This document shows positions 18,745 to 30,311 of a stretch of DNA of 64,000 nucleotides, piece by piece. How positions within the stretch are numbered: position 1 is the first letter of the stretch; every line of letters begins with the position of its first letter. The stretch lies in NCBI GenBank assembly GCA_963835555.1, contig CAWIGC010000028.1, positions 38,906-102,905 on the forward strand, in the 5' to 3' direction. A program made the translations under genes and the position numbers. The notes under the pieces were generated by a model, which ran no database searches, was not told where the DNA came from, and worked only from the letters and a program-made list of their open reading frames with translations. This DNA comes from Sulfopaludibacter sp963835555. Lineage in GTDB: Bacteria > Acidobacteriota > Terriglobia > Bryobacterales > Bryobacteraceae.

Positions 18745-21700
18745 GCTTCAATGGGGCCGCGATCAATTGATCGCGGAAATACCAACACGGCTACAGTCAA
18801 CACCACGCTGCGGGATGGCTTCAATGGGGCCGCGATCAATTGATCGCGGAAATGTATGCGTCAGCACGGTCAGCGTGCACATCGGATGCGTAGCTTCAAT
18901 GGGGCCGCGATCAATTGATCGCGGAAATCCAGCTGGGTCAACTGAATCGCGGCCAGAGTACTCGCGCTTCAATGGGGCCGCGATCAATTGATCGCGGAAA
19001 TAGCCTAAAATGATCTGCGTCCACAGGGATAGCCCAGCTTCAATGGGGCCGCGATCAATTGATCGCGGAAATGTCGGCTCGTCGCATCTGTGCCGTTCAC
19101 CGTCGCATCGCTTCAATGGGGCCGCGATCAATTGATCGCGGAAATGAGCGCACGGCGCGCCGATGGCCGCACGGCATATCGGGCTTCAATGGGGCCGCGA
19201 TCAATTGATCGCGGAAATGGCACGGTGGCCAGCGGCGACACGGCGCTGACAGTCGCTTCAATGGGGCCGCGATCAATTGATCGCGGAAATGCAGAGCTGG
19301 CTGCCGGATGCGCCGTCGCCGACGCTGGCTTCAATGGGGCCGCGATCAATTGATCGCGGAAATGCCGATGCGGATCGTGCGGCCGCTCGGAGCGCTGCCG
19401 CTTCAATGGGGCCGCGATCAATTGATCGCGGAAATGCGACGTCGCCGGTGCGACTGATGCGCTCGACCGGCTATGCTTCAATGGGGCCGCGATCAATTGA
19501 TCGCGGAAATGCGGGCAGCGTGACGTCGATCGCTTCAATGGGGCCGCGATCATTGATCGCGGAAATGAGTCGTAGCGCACGAGTCGGAGCTTCAATGGGG
19601 CCGCGATCAATTGATCGCGGAAATGCGCTGGCGCAGTCGCGAGCGTGCACCGCAGCTGCATGCGCTTCAATGGGGCCGCGATCAATTGATCGCGGAAATA
19701 GCGCGCTGCTGCACCGCAGCGCATCGCCGTACGCTCGGCTTCAATGGGGCCGCGATCAATTGATCGCGGAAATGCGACGCGAGCTGGCACGGTGTAGCCG
19801 CTGCAGTCGGCTTCAATGGGGCCGCGATCAATTGATCGCGGAAATGCGCTCGATGACCGACCGCGATCGCCGGCAGCCGCCGAGCTTCAATGGGGCCGCG
19901 ATCAATTGATCGCGGAAATGTCGTGTCGCATACGTCGACTGCCGCACGTACCGGCTCGGCTTCAATGGGGCCGCGATCAATTGATCGCGGAAATGCATGA
20001 TCGCGTTCGACATGGCACTCGAGCTGGCTGCGGCTTCAATGGGGCCGCGATCAATTGATCGCGGAAATCAGCGTGCATGCCATGGCGTGCAACCGCCGGC
20101 GCGATCGCTTCAATGGGGCCGCGATCAATTGATCGCGGAAATGCAGTCGCGCAGCATGGCCGATCATGCCGCGGCTGACTGCTTCAATGGGGCCGCGATC
20201 AATTGATCGCGGAAATTCGCGACTGCATCGGACCACGAGCCGCGTATCGCCGAGCTTCAATGGGGCCGCGATCAATTGATCGCGGAAATGACGGCCATGG
20301 CGCAGCCGACGCGATGACCGTGCGACGGCTTCAATGGGGCCGCGATCAATTGATCGCGGAAATGCGACGGCGATCCGGCGTGCATGCAGCGGCACGACTG
20401 CTTCAATGGGGCCGCGATCAATTGATCGCGGAAATGTCGACAGCCGCAGCGTCGGCCGATCTGCGACGCACGATCGCTTCAATGGGGCCGCGATCAATTG
20501 ATCGCGGAAATACGGCAGGATGCTGGCAGCCGTGACGTCGGCATCAGCGCTTCAATGGGGCCGCGATCAATTGATCGCGGAAATCGCACGGCTCGACGGT
20601 ACCGTGCAGCATCACGTCGCGAGCTTCAATGGGGCCGCGATCAATTGATCGCGGAAATGATCGTCGGCCGATGCGACGCATCCGTCAGCTGCAGCTGCTT
20701 CAATGGGGCCGCGATCAATTGATCGCGGAAATGCCGCTTGCACGACGGTCGACGTCGCAGCATCGCGCGGCTTCAATGGGGCCGCGATCAATTGATCGCG
20801 GAAATGCGTCGATGCGACGTCGTGCACGCTGGCGCATGCGCGGCTTCAATGGGGCCGCGATCAATTGATCGCGGAAATTCGAGCGTCGCGACGGCGCAGA
20901 CGCAGTCGTCGATGGCTTCAATGGGGCCGCGATCAATTGATCGCGGAAATGCAGCGACCGTCTCGAGCAGCTGTGACGCAGCTGGCTGGCTTCAATGGGG
21001 CCGCGATCAATTGATCGCGGAAATGATCCGTACGACCGTGCCAGCGCGGCGGACGTGACTGGCTTCAATGGGGCCGCGATCAATTGATCGCGGAAATGCG
21101 CCTGCGCCAGCTGACGTCGCAGCTGCGCAGCATCGGCTTCAATGGGGCCGCGATCAATTGATCGCGGAAATGCTCGACGATCAGTCCGATGTCAACGTCC
21201 GCACGTATGCTTCAATGGGGCCGCGATCAATTGATCGCGGAAATGCCGATCGCGTGCTCAGCGGTATCGCGGCATCGACTCGCTTCAATGGGGCCGCGAT
21301 CAATTGATCGCGGAAATTGCCAGCGCTGCGAGTAGCGCTGCGCAATGGCTAGCTTCAATGGGGCCGCGATCAATTGATCGCGGAAATGCAGTCGCGCCGG
21401 CGCTGCACCTCGCATGACGTGGCTTCAATGGGGCCGCGATCAATTGATCGCGGAAATTGCAGGCTGCGTGGACGGTAGCCGTGACGCGAGCTTAGCTTCA
21501 ATGGGGCCGCGATCAATTGATCGCGGAAATGCACGGCTCGGCGTAGCCGACGTCGATGCGACGGCCATGGCTTCAATGGGGCCGCGATCAATTGATCGCG
21601 GAAATGGCCGTCAGCGTGCGCGACGACGTTCGGCACGTGCTGCTTCAATGGGGCCGCGATCAATTGATCGCGGAAATGCTGCAGCGTCGCCGCGACGCGC

Positions 21701-23585
21701 ATCGGCACGCCTGCCGCTTCAATGGGGCCGCGATCAATTGATCGCGGAAATGCCGCGCGTAATGCCGGCGACCATGCCGGCGTGCGAGCTTCAATGGGGC
21801 CGCGATCAATTGATCGCGGAAATGTGCCGGCAGCCGTGAGCAGGTCGCGATGCCGACATGGCTTCAATGGGGCCGCGATCAATTGATCGCGGAAATGCAT
21901 GGTGCCATGCTGACGGCGATCGCGGCGATGACGCGCTTCAATGGGGCCGCGATCAATTGATCGCGGAAATGACGTACGCGACTGGCGCGTACCGGCGTCG
22001 ACGCGTCGCTTCAATGGGGCCGCGATCAATTGATCGCGGAAATGCTGGCAGCGTGGCGCGGCATCGCTGCGACCTGATCGGCTTCAATGGGGCCGCGATC
22101 AATTGATCGCGGAAATCTGAGTCGCTCGGCAAGCTGCACGCCGCACGACGTCGGCTTCAATGGGGCCGCGATCAATTGATCGCGGAAATGCCGACGGCGC
22201 CGGTCAGCCATCGCGCTGTCGCACGCGCTTCAATGGGGCCGCGATCAATTGATCGCGGAAATGCGCCGTCAGCGCTCGACGTTCGCGCCGACTGCGTCTG
22301 GCTTCAATGGGGCCGCGATCAATTGATCGCGGAAATGTCGCGACATCTGGCGGCATGATCGTCGCAGGCTCGATCCGCTGCTTCAATGGGGCCGCGATCA
22401 ATTGATCGCGGAAATGCTACGCTGCGCGCCACTGACGCCGACGCTGATCATGGCTTCAATGGGGCCGCGATCAATTGATCGCGGAAATGTGCCGCGGTCG
22501 CGAGCTCGCACGGTCGACATCGCGTGGCTTCAATGGGGCCGCGATCAATTGATCGCGGAAATGCGATCGGCGCTGCAATCGATGCGCAGCGGTCTGCACG
22601 GCTTCAATGGGGCCGCGATCAATTGATCGCGGAAATGTGCCGGCAGAGCGCTACGCGATGCCGCGAACAGTCGGCTTCAATGGGGCCGCGATCAATTGAT
22701 CGCGGAAATGCTGCGACCGGCCGATCGCAGTACGTCGACGCGTCAGCGCTTCAATGGGGCCGCGATCAATTGATCGCGGAAATGCGCCGATCGCGCATGG
22801 CACGATCGCAGCCGTCGACGCTTCAATGGGGCCGCGATCAATTGATCGCGGAAATGCGCGACCGCGTGGCAGCGCAGGGCACGCAGCGAGCGCTTCAATG
22901 GGGCCGCGATCAATTGATCGCGGAAATGCGAGCGCCGTGACGTCCGAGGCTGCCGATGTCGGCTTCAATGGGGCCGCGATCAATTGATCGCGGAAATCGA
23001 GCGTCCGGCTGCGGCCGATCCGCGATCGAGCGGCTTCAATGGGGCCGCGATCAATTGATCGCGGAAATGCTCGCAGTGCAGCCGCGACGCTGCCGACGTC
23101 GATGCGCTTCAATGGGGCCGCGATCAATTGATCGCGGAAATCGATCGTGCGACGCATGCGGTCAGGATCGTCGCAGCTGGCTTCAATGGGGCCGCGATCA
23201 ATTGATCGCGGAAATATGCTGCGGCATGCGCGATCGAGATCGCGTCGGCACGCGCTTCAATGGGGCCGCGATCAATTGATCGCGGAAATGCATCGCGCGA
23301 GTCGACGCCAGCGATGCCGGATGCACGGCTTCAATGGGGCCGCGATCAATTGATCGCGGAAATGATGCAGGCTACGCTGGCGTCGAGTCGCGTGACCGTC
23401 AGCTTCAATGGGGCCGCGATCAATTGATCGCGGAAATCGACGCGCCAGCTGTCGACGCAGGCATCGCGTGCATCGGCTTCAATGGGGCCGCGATCAATTG
23501 ATCGCGGAAATGTCGCGTCAGTCGCTGATCCGAGCATGCCGCGCACGATGCTTCAATGGGGCCGCGATCAATTGATCGCGGAAAT
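18745..23585 (-). CRISPR. Type I-G CRISPR array: 67 repeats of 36 nt, 66 spacers
   Basis: On the + strand each repeat begins GCTTCAATGGGG, continues with the perfect 20-nt palindrome CCGCGATCAATTGATCGCGG and ends AAAT. First copy 18745-18780, last 23550-23585. I located 67 copies by eye; all look identical except repeat 12 (19532-19566), which lacks one base of the core. Spacers are mostly 34-40 nt (usually 37-38), with outliers of 21 nt (19511-19531), 22 nt (19567-19588) and 43 nt (22337-22379). On the minus strand the repeat ends ATTGAAGC, the typical type I crRNA 5' handle, so transcription is inferred leftward, with the leader next to cas1 and the oldest spacers at 18.8 kb. The palindrome gives a hairpin suited to Cas6 processing by the Csb2 Cas6 part. 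Long open frames inside the array (repeated MGPRSIDRGN) are artefacts. Confidence 0.98.
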
Positions 23586-23772
23586 AGCCATCTCTCCTAT
23601 CCTATTCTGTTTTCAATGATCTGCGCGACCCTTTGCGAGCGGCCCCTCAGCTTCGCAACTCACCGCCTTCGCCACGCTTGCCGCCACTCTCGTAACTCCT
23701 GCTCTGTCCCAACGCTTACCTCACCGCGAGCGCCCTCCCGCTCTTCTCGACGCCGCCCCGCCGCTCGCGCCT
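23586..23772 (-). promoter_or_regulatory. Probable CRISPR leader
   Basis: The 187 bp between the last repeat and the stop of cas4-cas1 contain no gene. Read on the minus strand, the part nearest the array is A/G-rich (CATTGAAAACAGAATAGGAT, then AGGAGAGATGGCT just before the repeat), as leaders often are. Position on the cas side and the handle orientation of the repeat support a leader. No clear promoter boxes were seen. Confidence 0.6.
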
Positions 23773-25540
23773 CTACCGCGTCGTGAATACCGGATACTCC
23801 CCAATCTCTCCCTCCAACACCCGCGCCAGCAGCCGCGCCTGGATCTCCAGCAGCCGCCGGTAGCTCACCCGGTACTCGAACAGCGGGTGCGTCACCAGCG
23901 TATCCATCCGCAGCTCGTACGCCCGGAAAAATCCCTTCCGCCCTCCCGCCGTCAGCGCCACCGATCCGCCCGCCCGCACGAAATCCCCCGCCGTCACCAT
24001 CCCCGTGTTGATCGCCGTCAGCACCGCCGAATCCGCAATCAGCGGCCGAAACGGCTCCATCAGGTCCAGCGCCAGCGCCGGCCGCCCGAACCGCGGCTGA
24101 TGGTAGAACCCCACATACGGGTCGAACCCCACCGCGTAGCACGCCACCGTCAGGTCCTTCGCCAGCAGGCTGTACGCCAGCGAAAGCAGCGCGTTCACCG
24201 GGTCCCGCGGCGGCCGCCGGTTGCGCCCCTCGAAATCGAAGTCGCATCGCCGCGCCTCTGCCCCGTTCTTCGTCCGGCTTGATCATCCCCGCGAAGTCGC
24301 CGAAATACAGCCGCGCCGCATTGCCCTCGATCCCCAGCAACTCCTCCAGCGACCGCGGCTGCTCCGCCCGCTCCGCCATCTCCTTCAAACCCGCCAGCGT
24401 CGTCCGGTTCGGCTCCACGTGGTTCCGCTGCAGCAGCGTCCTCTGGTTGCGGATCTTCCCCGCCACCAGCCGCCGCGCCAGCGCCCAGCGCGAAATACTC
24501 CTGCTCCGGACAGCCGGAACTGGCTCCGCCGCAGAAACACGTTCTTCTGGTTCAGCCCCGTCGTGATGCCGTAGAACCAGCCGCCCATCGAGAAGTAGCA
24601 GATCGGCACCTCCGCTTCGCACAGCGCCTGCACCGCCTGCGTCGAAATCTGCACGTTGCCCATCAGGTTCACCTGGCAGATCTCGCCCATCCGCACCTCC
24701 TGCAACACAGCCTTGTCTTCCTTCACCTGCAGCACCGCGCCCGACTTCCCCACCCGCACCCCCTGGGTGTTCAGATACAGCGGCCGCAGTTCGCTCCGCG
24801 GCGTCACCAGCGCCCGCACCTCCCGCTTCACCGGCTTCCGCGGCGCGTCTCCGAACAGGGCAAGCTGCGGCGGGTCCGCGTCCACCTCCGTCGCCGCCGC
24901 CAGCGTCTCGTCCGGCAGGCAGATCCCCACCAGCGAACACCCCGGGCACTTCGGCGAATCCACCAGCGGCGGCGGAATCTCTCCCGCCTGCCGCCACGCT
25001 CCACGCCTGCGCGATCAGTCGCTCGGTCTCCGCCGATCAGCCGCCGCGTCGAACGCCACGCGCACCCGCTGCCCGGTCTTGCGGTAATACGCGATGCCCT
25101 CGTCGCAGCGGTACCCGTTCTCCCGCAGCACGATTCCCTGCACCGCCAGTTGCGCGCGGTCCGACGGCCACAGCTCCAGCCCGTCCGCGCCCTCGCGCGG
25201 CCGGCCGTGCTTGTAGTCCACCGGCGTGACCACGCCGCCTTCCGCCTCCACCAGGTCCATCTTGGCGATCACCCGCAGCCGCTCGCTCGACAGGGTGACC
25301 GAGCGCGAGTGGATCGATTGCGGCAGGTCCGCCGGCTCCGGCAAGGGCCGTGGCCTTCGCATCCACGCGCTTGTGCTGGATCGCTGCCCTCCACCGTGTC
25401 CGCGCTCTCCGCGAACACCCCGTCCACCCATTCGTAGAAGAACAGGCGCGGGCAGTAGGCGAACTCGTTGACCATGCGGGCCGGCAGATAATCCGGCAGT
25501 TCGCGTTCCGGTCCGTTACGACAATCGGCAGCGCTCCCAT
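23773..25540 (-). pseudogene. cas4-cas1: Cas4-Cas1 fusion (type I-G adaptation enzyme), several frameshifts
   Basis: From ATG 25540 (MGALPIVVTDRN) the reading passes through at least four frames to TAG 23773. The Cas4 part shows MVNEFAYCPRLFFYEW (first iron-sulfur Cys), VTPVDYKHGRP (RecB-type nuclease motif with catalytic Asp and Lys) and CPGCSLVGICLPDE (C-terminal Cys cluster). The Cas1 part shows LRPLYLNTQGVRVGKSG, PICYFSMGGWFYG, then NALLSLAYSLLAKD and DPYVGFYHQPRFGRPALALD, which contain the family's metal-site region. Length is 589 codons plus one base, normal for the I-G fusion (about 560). Frame changes fall near 25480, 25370, 25010, 24510 and 24250. It selects, trims and integrates spacers together with Cas2. 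It starts 7 bp after the cas2 stop. Confidence 0.85.
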
Positions 25541-25547
25541 ACGCACC

Positions 25548-25839
25548 TCACACGATGATGCACGGCGCATCCACGGCCGTGTACGGTTTGCCCAGTGCCG
25601 TGATCACGCGGTCGCCGCGCCCCGCGGCCGGACCCAGGTTCACGAACAGCACCTGGTCCTCGGCATGGTTGATGATCGACGGCCAGTTCCGCCCGGCACT
25701 TCGCCAGGTCCGTAGCCGTAAGCTGGCATTCGAAAACGGAATACTGCAAATGGTCGCCGTACCCGCGCATGGTTTGAAACACCTTGCGCAGCCGCTTGTC
25801 GTCGCAGATGTCGTAGCAGACCAGGTAGGAGGTGCGCAT
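25548..25839 (-). pseudogene. cas2: Cas2 (one extra base)
   Basis: The frame starts MRTSYLVCYDICDDKRLRKV with the beta1 strand and Asp (YDI) of Cas2, then GYGDHLQYSVFECQLT. After AKCRAELAV one base too many shifts the frame. Removing it gives AVIINHAEDQVLFVNLGP and ends GKPYTAVDAPCIIV with TGA at 25548. The repaired length is 96 residues, standard for Cas2. Cas2 dimers bridge two Cas1 dimers in the spacer-integration complex. It follows csb2 by 6 bp and precedes cas4-cas1 by 7 bp, so the adaptation genes are part of the same operon as the effector genes. Confidence 0.88.
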
Positions 25840-25845
25840 GGTTAT

Positions 25846-27243
25846 TCACCCCGCGAATTGCCCCAGCCCGAAATGGCAGCCGTAGCCCAGGCTGAAGGGC
25901 ACAGCCACCGGTTCTGCAAACTCCAGCTTGAATCCGTATCCCGGCTGAGGCTGGTCGTCCTTGCGGTTGCGCCGGAACTCTATCCATTCAAATAGTCCCG
26001 GCGGACTCGCCGGCACTACAGCCTTGGGTGGCGGTAACCCGTGGTTCCGGCACTCGCGCCGTATCTCGTCGGCCAAAAAGTCGCGGTATTCGCCGCGCCC
26101 TTTTCTCCAGTGCCGCCCAGGGCAAAAAGGTGTCGTGCTGGTCACCACGGCCGCCTTTTGGCGAATCTCTTCTCCTTTGTCGGCCCTCTGTGTGGCCATC
26201 ACCCGGATTGCACCCGCACTCCCGTACAACTCGGTCACGCGCAGAATCGCCCGCACTTCGTCCGCCGCGAACCCCTCCGGATCGCGCGTGTAAATCAAAA
26301 CCCGGTCGATCCGGCCGCGGCCATTCCCCAGCGGCAGAATAAACGCATGGTGGTGATCTTTGAGCGGCACTCCCTCCACCGTCTTCCCGCTGAATTTCTC
26401 CGACACCTTGCCGGGATCCCCCACCATGCGCTTGTGAATCCCCATCAGCCGGACTCGCACTTGCTCGGCGATCTCCACGGTAGCCGTCACCAGCGGAAGC
26501 ACCGTGGCAGTCAGGCTCAGCGTCACCGCTTGGGCGCCTACATGCTTTCGTGGCGGTTTGGGTACCCGTGCCAGCACGGCGTTTACCGGCCGCAGGTAGG
26601 GCACCAACTGCATCGCCGGCGGCAGGCTCCTTCGGTCTTTCTGAAACTCGGCGGTGGAATATGCCAGCGCCTCCAGCCATGCCCGCTTCTCCTGGTATCG
26701 GCTCGCGGGCACCGGACACGCTACCGGGACCATCTCCCCCCGTTCCTGGCTCTCGCCAACCGGCGCGCACCGGATACCGCCTCCCACCGGCTCCTCGCAC
26801 ACGCGCGCCTCAATCCAGGATTCCGACCGCCCGACGTAGTTCAACGACCTCAGCAGCCGGTCCAGCAGGCCCCGCTGTGGTGCATCCAGCAGGACGTTCG
26901 GCCACGTCACAAACAGGGATGCGTCCGGAGCCACGGCAACGAACGCATCGAAAATCAGGCTCTTCTCCGTGGGATCGAAGGTGTTGCTGTTCAGGTAGCT
27001 GCGGGTATGCGCCTCGGTGGCATCCGGTAAGCGATAACTCGGAGCCTCCGTCGCCAGCGACCTGAGCAATTCCTCCACCGCCGGTTCCGGCACGTCCGCG
27101 TGTTTCCGCTTCCACGCATCGTATAGGGCGCGCACCAGCCGGTATGGCGAAGGCGGCCACTCCACGGCGCCCTCATTCACGTGCCGGCCCCACGGCGTGG
27201 CGTGAAAGCGATGCGCGGGAAATTTCAATTCAATCGTGGTCAC
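25846..27243 (-). CDS. csb2: Csb2, Cas5-Cas6 fusion of type I-G (GSU0054 family)
   Basis: Intact, 465 residues. GTG 27243 is chosen because it overlaps the cas7 stop as GTGA and gives the family start (TTIELKFPAHRFHATPWGRH, then VNEGAVEWPPSPYRLVRALY). The longer open frame upstream is cas7 read out of frame. The His of HATPWGRH and the C-terminal glycine-rich loop GYGCHFGLGQF match the Cas5 start and the Cas6 RNA-binding loop respectively. KDHHHAFILP contributes candidate catalytic histidines for crRNA processing. It should cut the repeat hairpin, hold the 5' handle and cap the backbone of the interference complex. Confidence 0.92.
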   Translation of the reverse strand: MTTIELKFPAHRFHATPWGRHVNEGAVEWPPSPYRLVRALYDAWKRKHADVPEPAVEELLRSLATEAPSYRLPDATEAHTRSYLNSNTFDPTEKSLIFDAFVAVAPDASLFVTWPNVLLDAPQRGLLDRLLRSLNYVGRSESWIEARVCEEPVGGGIRCAPVGESQERGEMVPVACPVPASRYQEKRAWLEALAYSTAEFQKDRRSLPPAMQLVPYLRPVNAVLARVPKPPRKHVGAQAVTLSLTATVLPLVTATVEIAEQVRVRLMGIHKRMVGDPGKVSEKFSGKTVEGVPLKDHHHAFILPLGNGRGRIDRVLIYTRDPEGFAADEVRAILRVTELYGSAGAIRVMATQRADKGEEIRQKAAVVTSTTPFCPGRHWRKGRGEYRDFLADEIRRECRNHGLPPPKAVVPASPPGLFEWIEFRRNRKDDQPQPGYGFKLEFAEPVAVPFSLGYGCHFGLGQFAG

Positions 27244-28257
27244 ACGCCCTCTCCCGTCGCCTCGCTGTCGCCCTTCCCCTTGACAATCTTCACCGGTGTC
27301 TTCACCTCCGTCACCGGCACTTCGCAGAACAGCGCCTTGCACGCGCCGATTTCCTGCTGAACCAGCTTCAATAAAACCCCTTCGCCTGGAACCTCGAATC
27401 CCGCCGGGTCCGTCACCGTCACGTCGCTCACCAGTCGCAAGTCGCACGCCGTTCGCAATCGCAGATGGCCGTCCAGAAACCTGCGGACTTTCAGTAACGC
27501 CAGCGCCAACCAGCAGCCGGTACGCTTCCTCAGGCAGGCCATAGCCGCGAATCAACGCCAGGTCGAGATTGAAGTACGCCCGAATCTTGTCCGCCGTGAA
27601 CTCGATCCGGCTGTAAGGCACGTTGCTGTAGACGCCCTTCTCGCCTTTATCCGCTTCGGCCGCCTGCAATTCCCCCTTCGGATCTACCGGACTGTTCTTC
27701 ACGCCTCCAGAAATCGCTTTCTTCACGCCCTCTGCTTCAATAAATCCGGTCACGGCGCGCGGAGCCCGCACCCGGCCGCCATCCAGCAGCGAAAGAAAGA
27801 CACCGTGCAGCAGGCTGTTGGGATCGTATTTGAAAAGCGTTCCGTAAATGGCTTTCCAGTTCAGAGGCCGTTTCGGATCGTACTTCATCTCCTTTGCCAG
27901 TTTTTCCTTGAATGCCTTGTTGTGGAGAAAGTACGGGGAACCGATCCGGTGCGCCTCAACCAGCGAACTCGTCCGTACGTCGTCGCCCGCGCCGCTTAAA
28001 GTCGCCGCCACATACGGCAGGCCCTTCAACTCCGCGGCCAGGTCTGGCCCATCGCCGTCCAGGCAAGTCTTCTCCAAACGGTTCGCCACGCTTTGCGCGC
28101 TTTCCACCAGCAGCATCTCCCGTCCATCCGGCCGGGTATACTGTGCCGCGCCAAGGTCCGCGAACCCGGTGGGCTGAAACCGGTCTCCCTGTGCGGGCGT
28201 CAGTTCCGCTTCCAGAAGAATCCGCGGGCAGTGCTCAATCTTCGTCCATTCCATCAT
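27240..28257 (-). pseudogene. csb1: Csb1, Cas7 backbone subunit of type I-G (GSU0053 family), one frameshift
   Basis: ATG 28257 (an ATG-ATG pair; the second is 28254) sits 2 bp after the cas8 stop and 8 bp after GGAG. The protein begins EWTKIEHCPRILLEAELTPA then QGDRFQPTGFADLGAAQYT, the family signature. It continues SSLVEAHRIGSPYFLHNKAF and an RRM-like core. At about 27510 one extra base shifts the frame from AYRLLVGAG to LALALLKVRRFLDGHLRL. With one base removed the protein runs to TGA 27240, about 338 residues, normal for Csb1. Cas7 copies line the crRNA spacer in the effector complex. Confidence 0.88.
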
Positions 28258-28259
28258 CT

Positions 28260-30311
28260 TCAACTCTCCTGTTTCGCTTTGAAATAATTCCGTAGCACGG
28301 TGCCATATGGCACGGGAATCAGCAGCGCCGCCGCCAGTCTCATCCCGTCGAACCCGCTGGGGTCCTGCATCTCCGCGCGCAATAATCCGGCGTTTTGCAA
28401 ACGCCGCGCGCCAATTCTCACCGCCTGGTCCACGTCGCCCGCGGTCAACGCCGCCAGCACGCCCAGGTCTGCCATTAAGTACTCCTCCCCGTCTCCCGTC
28501 TCTACCTTTTCTCCGAAGAAAAGATGCTTCAGCAGCGCATAGACCGGCCACACCCCGGTATCTTCACGGCCCTGCTCCTCCCCGGAATCGGCGGTGCCCC
28601 AGTTCACCAGCGTGAAAGCGAAGAGCAGATCCTCCATCCGCTCATCGTCTATCGAGCCTTCCAGAAAAAGCGTTGCGTCCCCGAGCCTCGCCTTGTATGC
28701 CGAGCGCAACGCATTGCGGCCCATACCCAGTTGCTCTGTCAACAGGACCCGCCGCTCCAGGCTGCGCGCCATTCGCTCGGCTACCGTGGCGCCCCGTCCA
28801 CGAAAAGTTTCTGCTGGCCGCGGTCGAACTGTTCCACCATGGCGGGTGCCTCACCCTGCTTCCACATCCCGGCTATGGCTGCCGCGATGCGTGCCTCCGG
28901 GCTCGTGCTACAGAGTCTGCTTACCCAACGTCGGCTCAAGTCCGTCGGAATGCCGCACGGGCTTTGCCGGTCAGCAGAATCCGGCGGCGCAGTCTTCCTA
29001 CGCTCGCCGCCAGGTCCTGCAACGCATCCTCTCCTCCGCGCAAGAGGACTTCGTACATGCCTTCGTCCACTTGCCGCCGCAAGCTCCCAAATTCCGCTGG
29101 CGGGTTCTTCATCTGGCTATCGATTGTCTCCAGGATGCCGTTCAGCTCCCGCACCAGGTCGCTCTCAGAGCGCTCCTTGACTTCAAAGCGCCCTGCCGGA
29201 AGCGCGATGTAGCTGTCTCCCCGCCGCTTCAGCAGGCTGTACCGCATAAATCCCGCGATGCCACGATCCACGCCCAACATACAAGCGGCTTCCGCGAATT
29301 CCAGCCCGTTTTGCGCGGGCCTTCCGTCCACCGCCGCCGCGTCCTTCCCGTAGCAGCACCTTCAGTTCCGCGGTACGTTGCCGGCCGGTCCCAAATGGGA
29401 GCCCAAATCTCCGCCCGCGCGGCTTCGCCATCCTTAGCCCCCGCCGAACCGTATCCAACCGGCGTAGCCCTTACCGTGAATGGGCTGCAAAGGAAAGAGC
29501 GGAACCCGACACCTTGCCGCCTATATAGCCCCGCTCCCCACGCCGCCGCGCCTTCCAGCGTGAGCACGAAGTTCCATGGGTTTGTCGGAATGTCCGCACT
29601 CTCCACCCCTTGCCCCTGGTTGTAGCCGCCTGCCCGTCCCGGGTCGTACTGTCCCACTGCACCCGGCTGAAGCCCGGCCGTAGCCGACCCGAACAGAGCG
29701 TTTCTCAGCAGCGCTTCTACCGGCCGCTTTCCATCCGGTGCAACCAGCAACTCAGCCACGTACTCCATGAAGTTGTTGGTGTAGTCCAACCGGCCCTCGT
29801 TGCCTCCCGTGCCCAGAATCGGCGCGAATGTCCGTTCGTCTTCTTGCGAAATCCCCACCGCGGCGTCCAGCCACTCCACGCATCCATCCGGCAGCCGGTT
29901 CCGGCACGCCAGTTGGATCGCCTTCCGCCGCTCGTCTTCCCCGGCTTTCGCTGCGCCTTTCTCCTGCCCCACTCCGGGGATTGCCCGCGACCGCTCGATC
30001 GCTTCCCGGTAGATTGCGAATCGTTCCCCTTTGGACCCGGCGAGAGCATCGATTCCAACTTTGCGATCCTTCTTGTAAAATCCGCTCCCTCCATTCCACG
30101 GCGAAAGAATGGGCGTCGGCGCGTAGCGCTCCAGGAAGAACGCGACCAGCGCATTCTCGTCCAGTTCCGTTTCCAAGCAGAAGCCCGCTTCGCCCCACCA
30201 GCCGCGCGCGGAGCCATCCGCTTGCTCCGAAACCAGCCGCAGCACCGACAAGGCTTTCAAATAGCTGCCCAGCGGCTCCAGTGCGCAGCCGCCCAATGGG
30301 ATTACATTCAT
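28260..30311 (-). pseudogene. csx17: Csx17, Cas8 large subunit of type I-G, several frameshifts
   Basis: ATG 30311 overlaps the cas3 stop as ATGA. The start MNVIPLGGCALEPLGSYLKA then LSVLRLVSEQAD is the Csx17 signature. Frame 1 runs to about 29380, two quick changes lead to AAVDGRPAQNGLEFAEAACM (about 29340), and a further change between 28936 and 28800 leads to the C-terminal frame ending NYFKAKQES at 28260. Total 2052 bp, about 683 residues, as expected for Csx17. The protein should recognise the PAM (TTN in characterised I-G systems) and recruit Cas3. Between frame changes the residues look well conserved, with no internal stop inside any correct frame. Confidence 0.83.

Noticed and set aside
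18745..23585. Long open frames on both strands of the array with repeated MGPRSIDRGN or FRDQLIAAPLK peptides
   Set aside because: They are translations of the CRISPR repeat in several frames; spacers interrupt them with random starts, and no ribosome-binding site or protein family fits.
25846..28551. A single 901-residue protein covering csb1 and csb2
   Set aside because: The first part is cas8 sequence read out of frame, the middle is Csb1, and the joint to Csb2 is read out of frame after the 27510 indel. The real csb1 end (TGA 27240) and csb2 start (GTG 27243) overlap normally.
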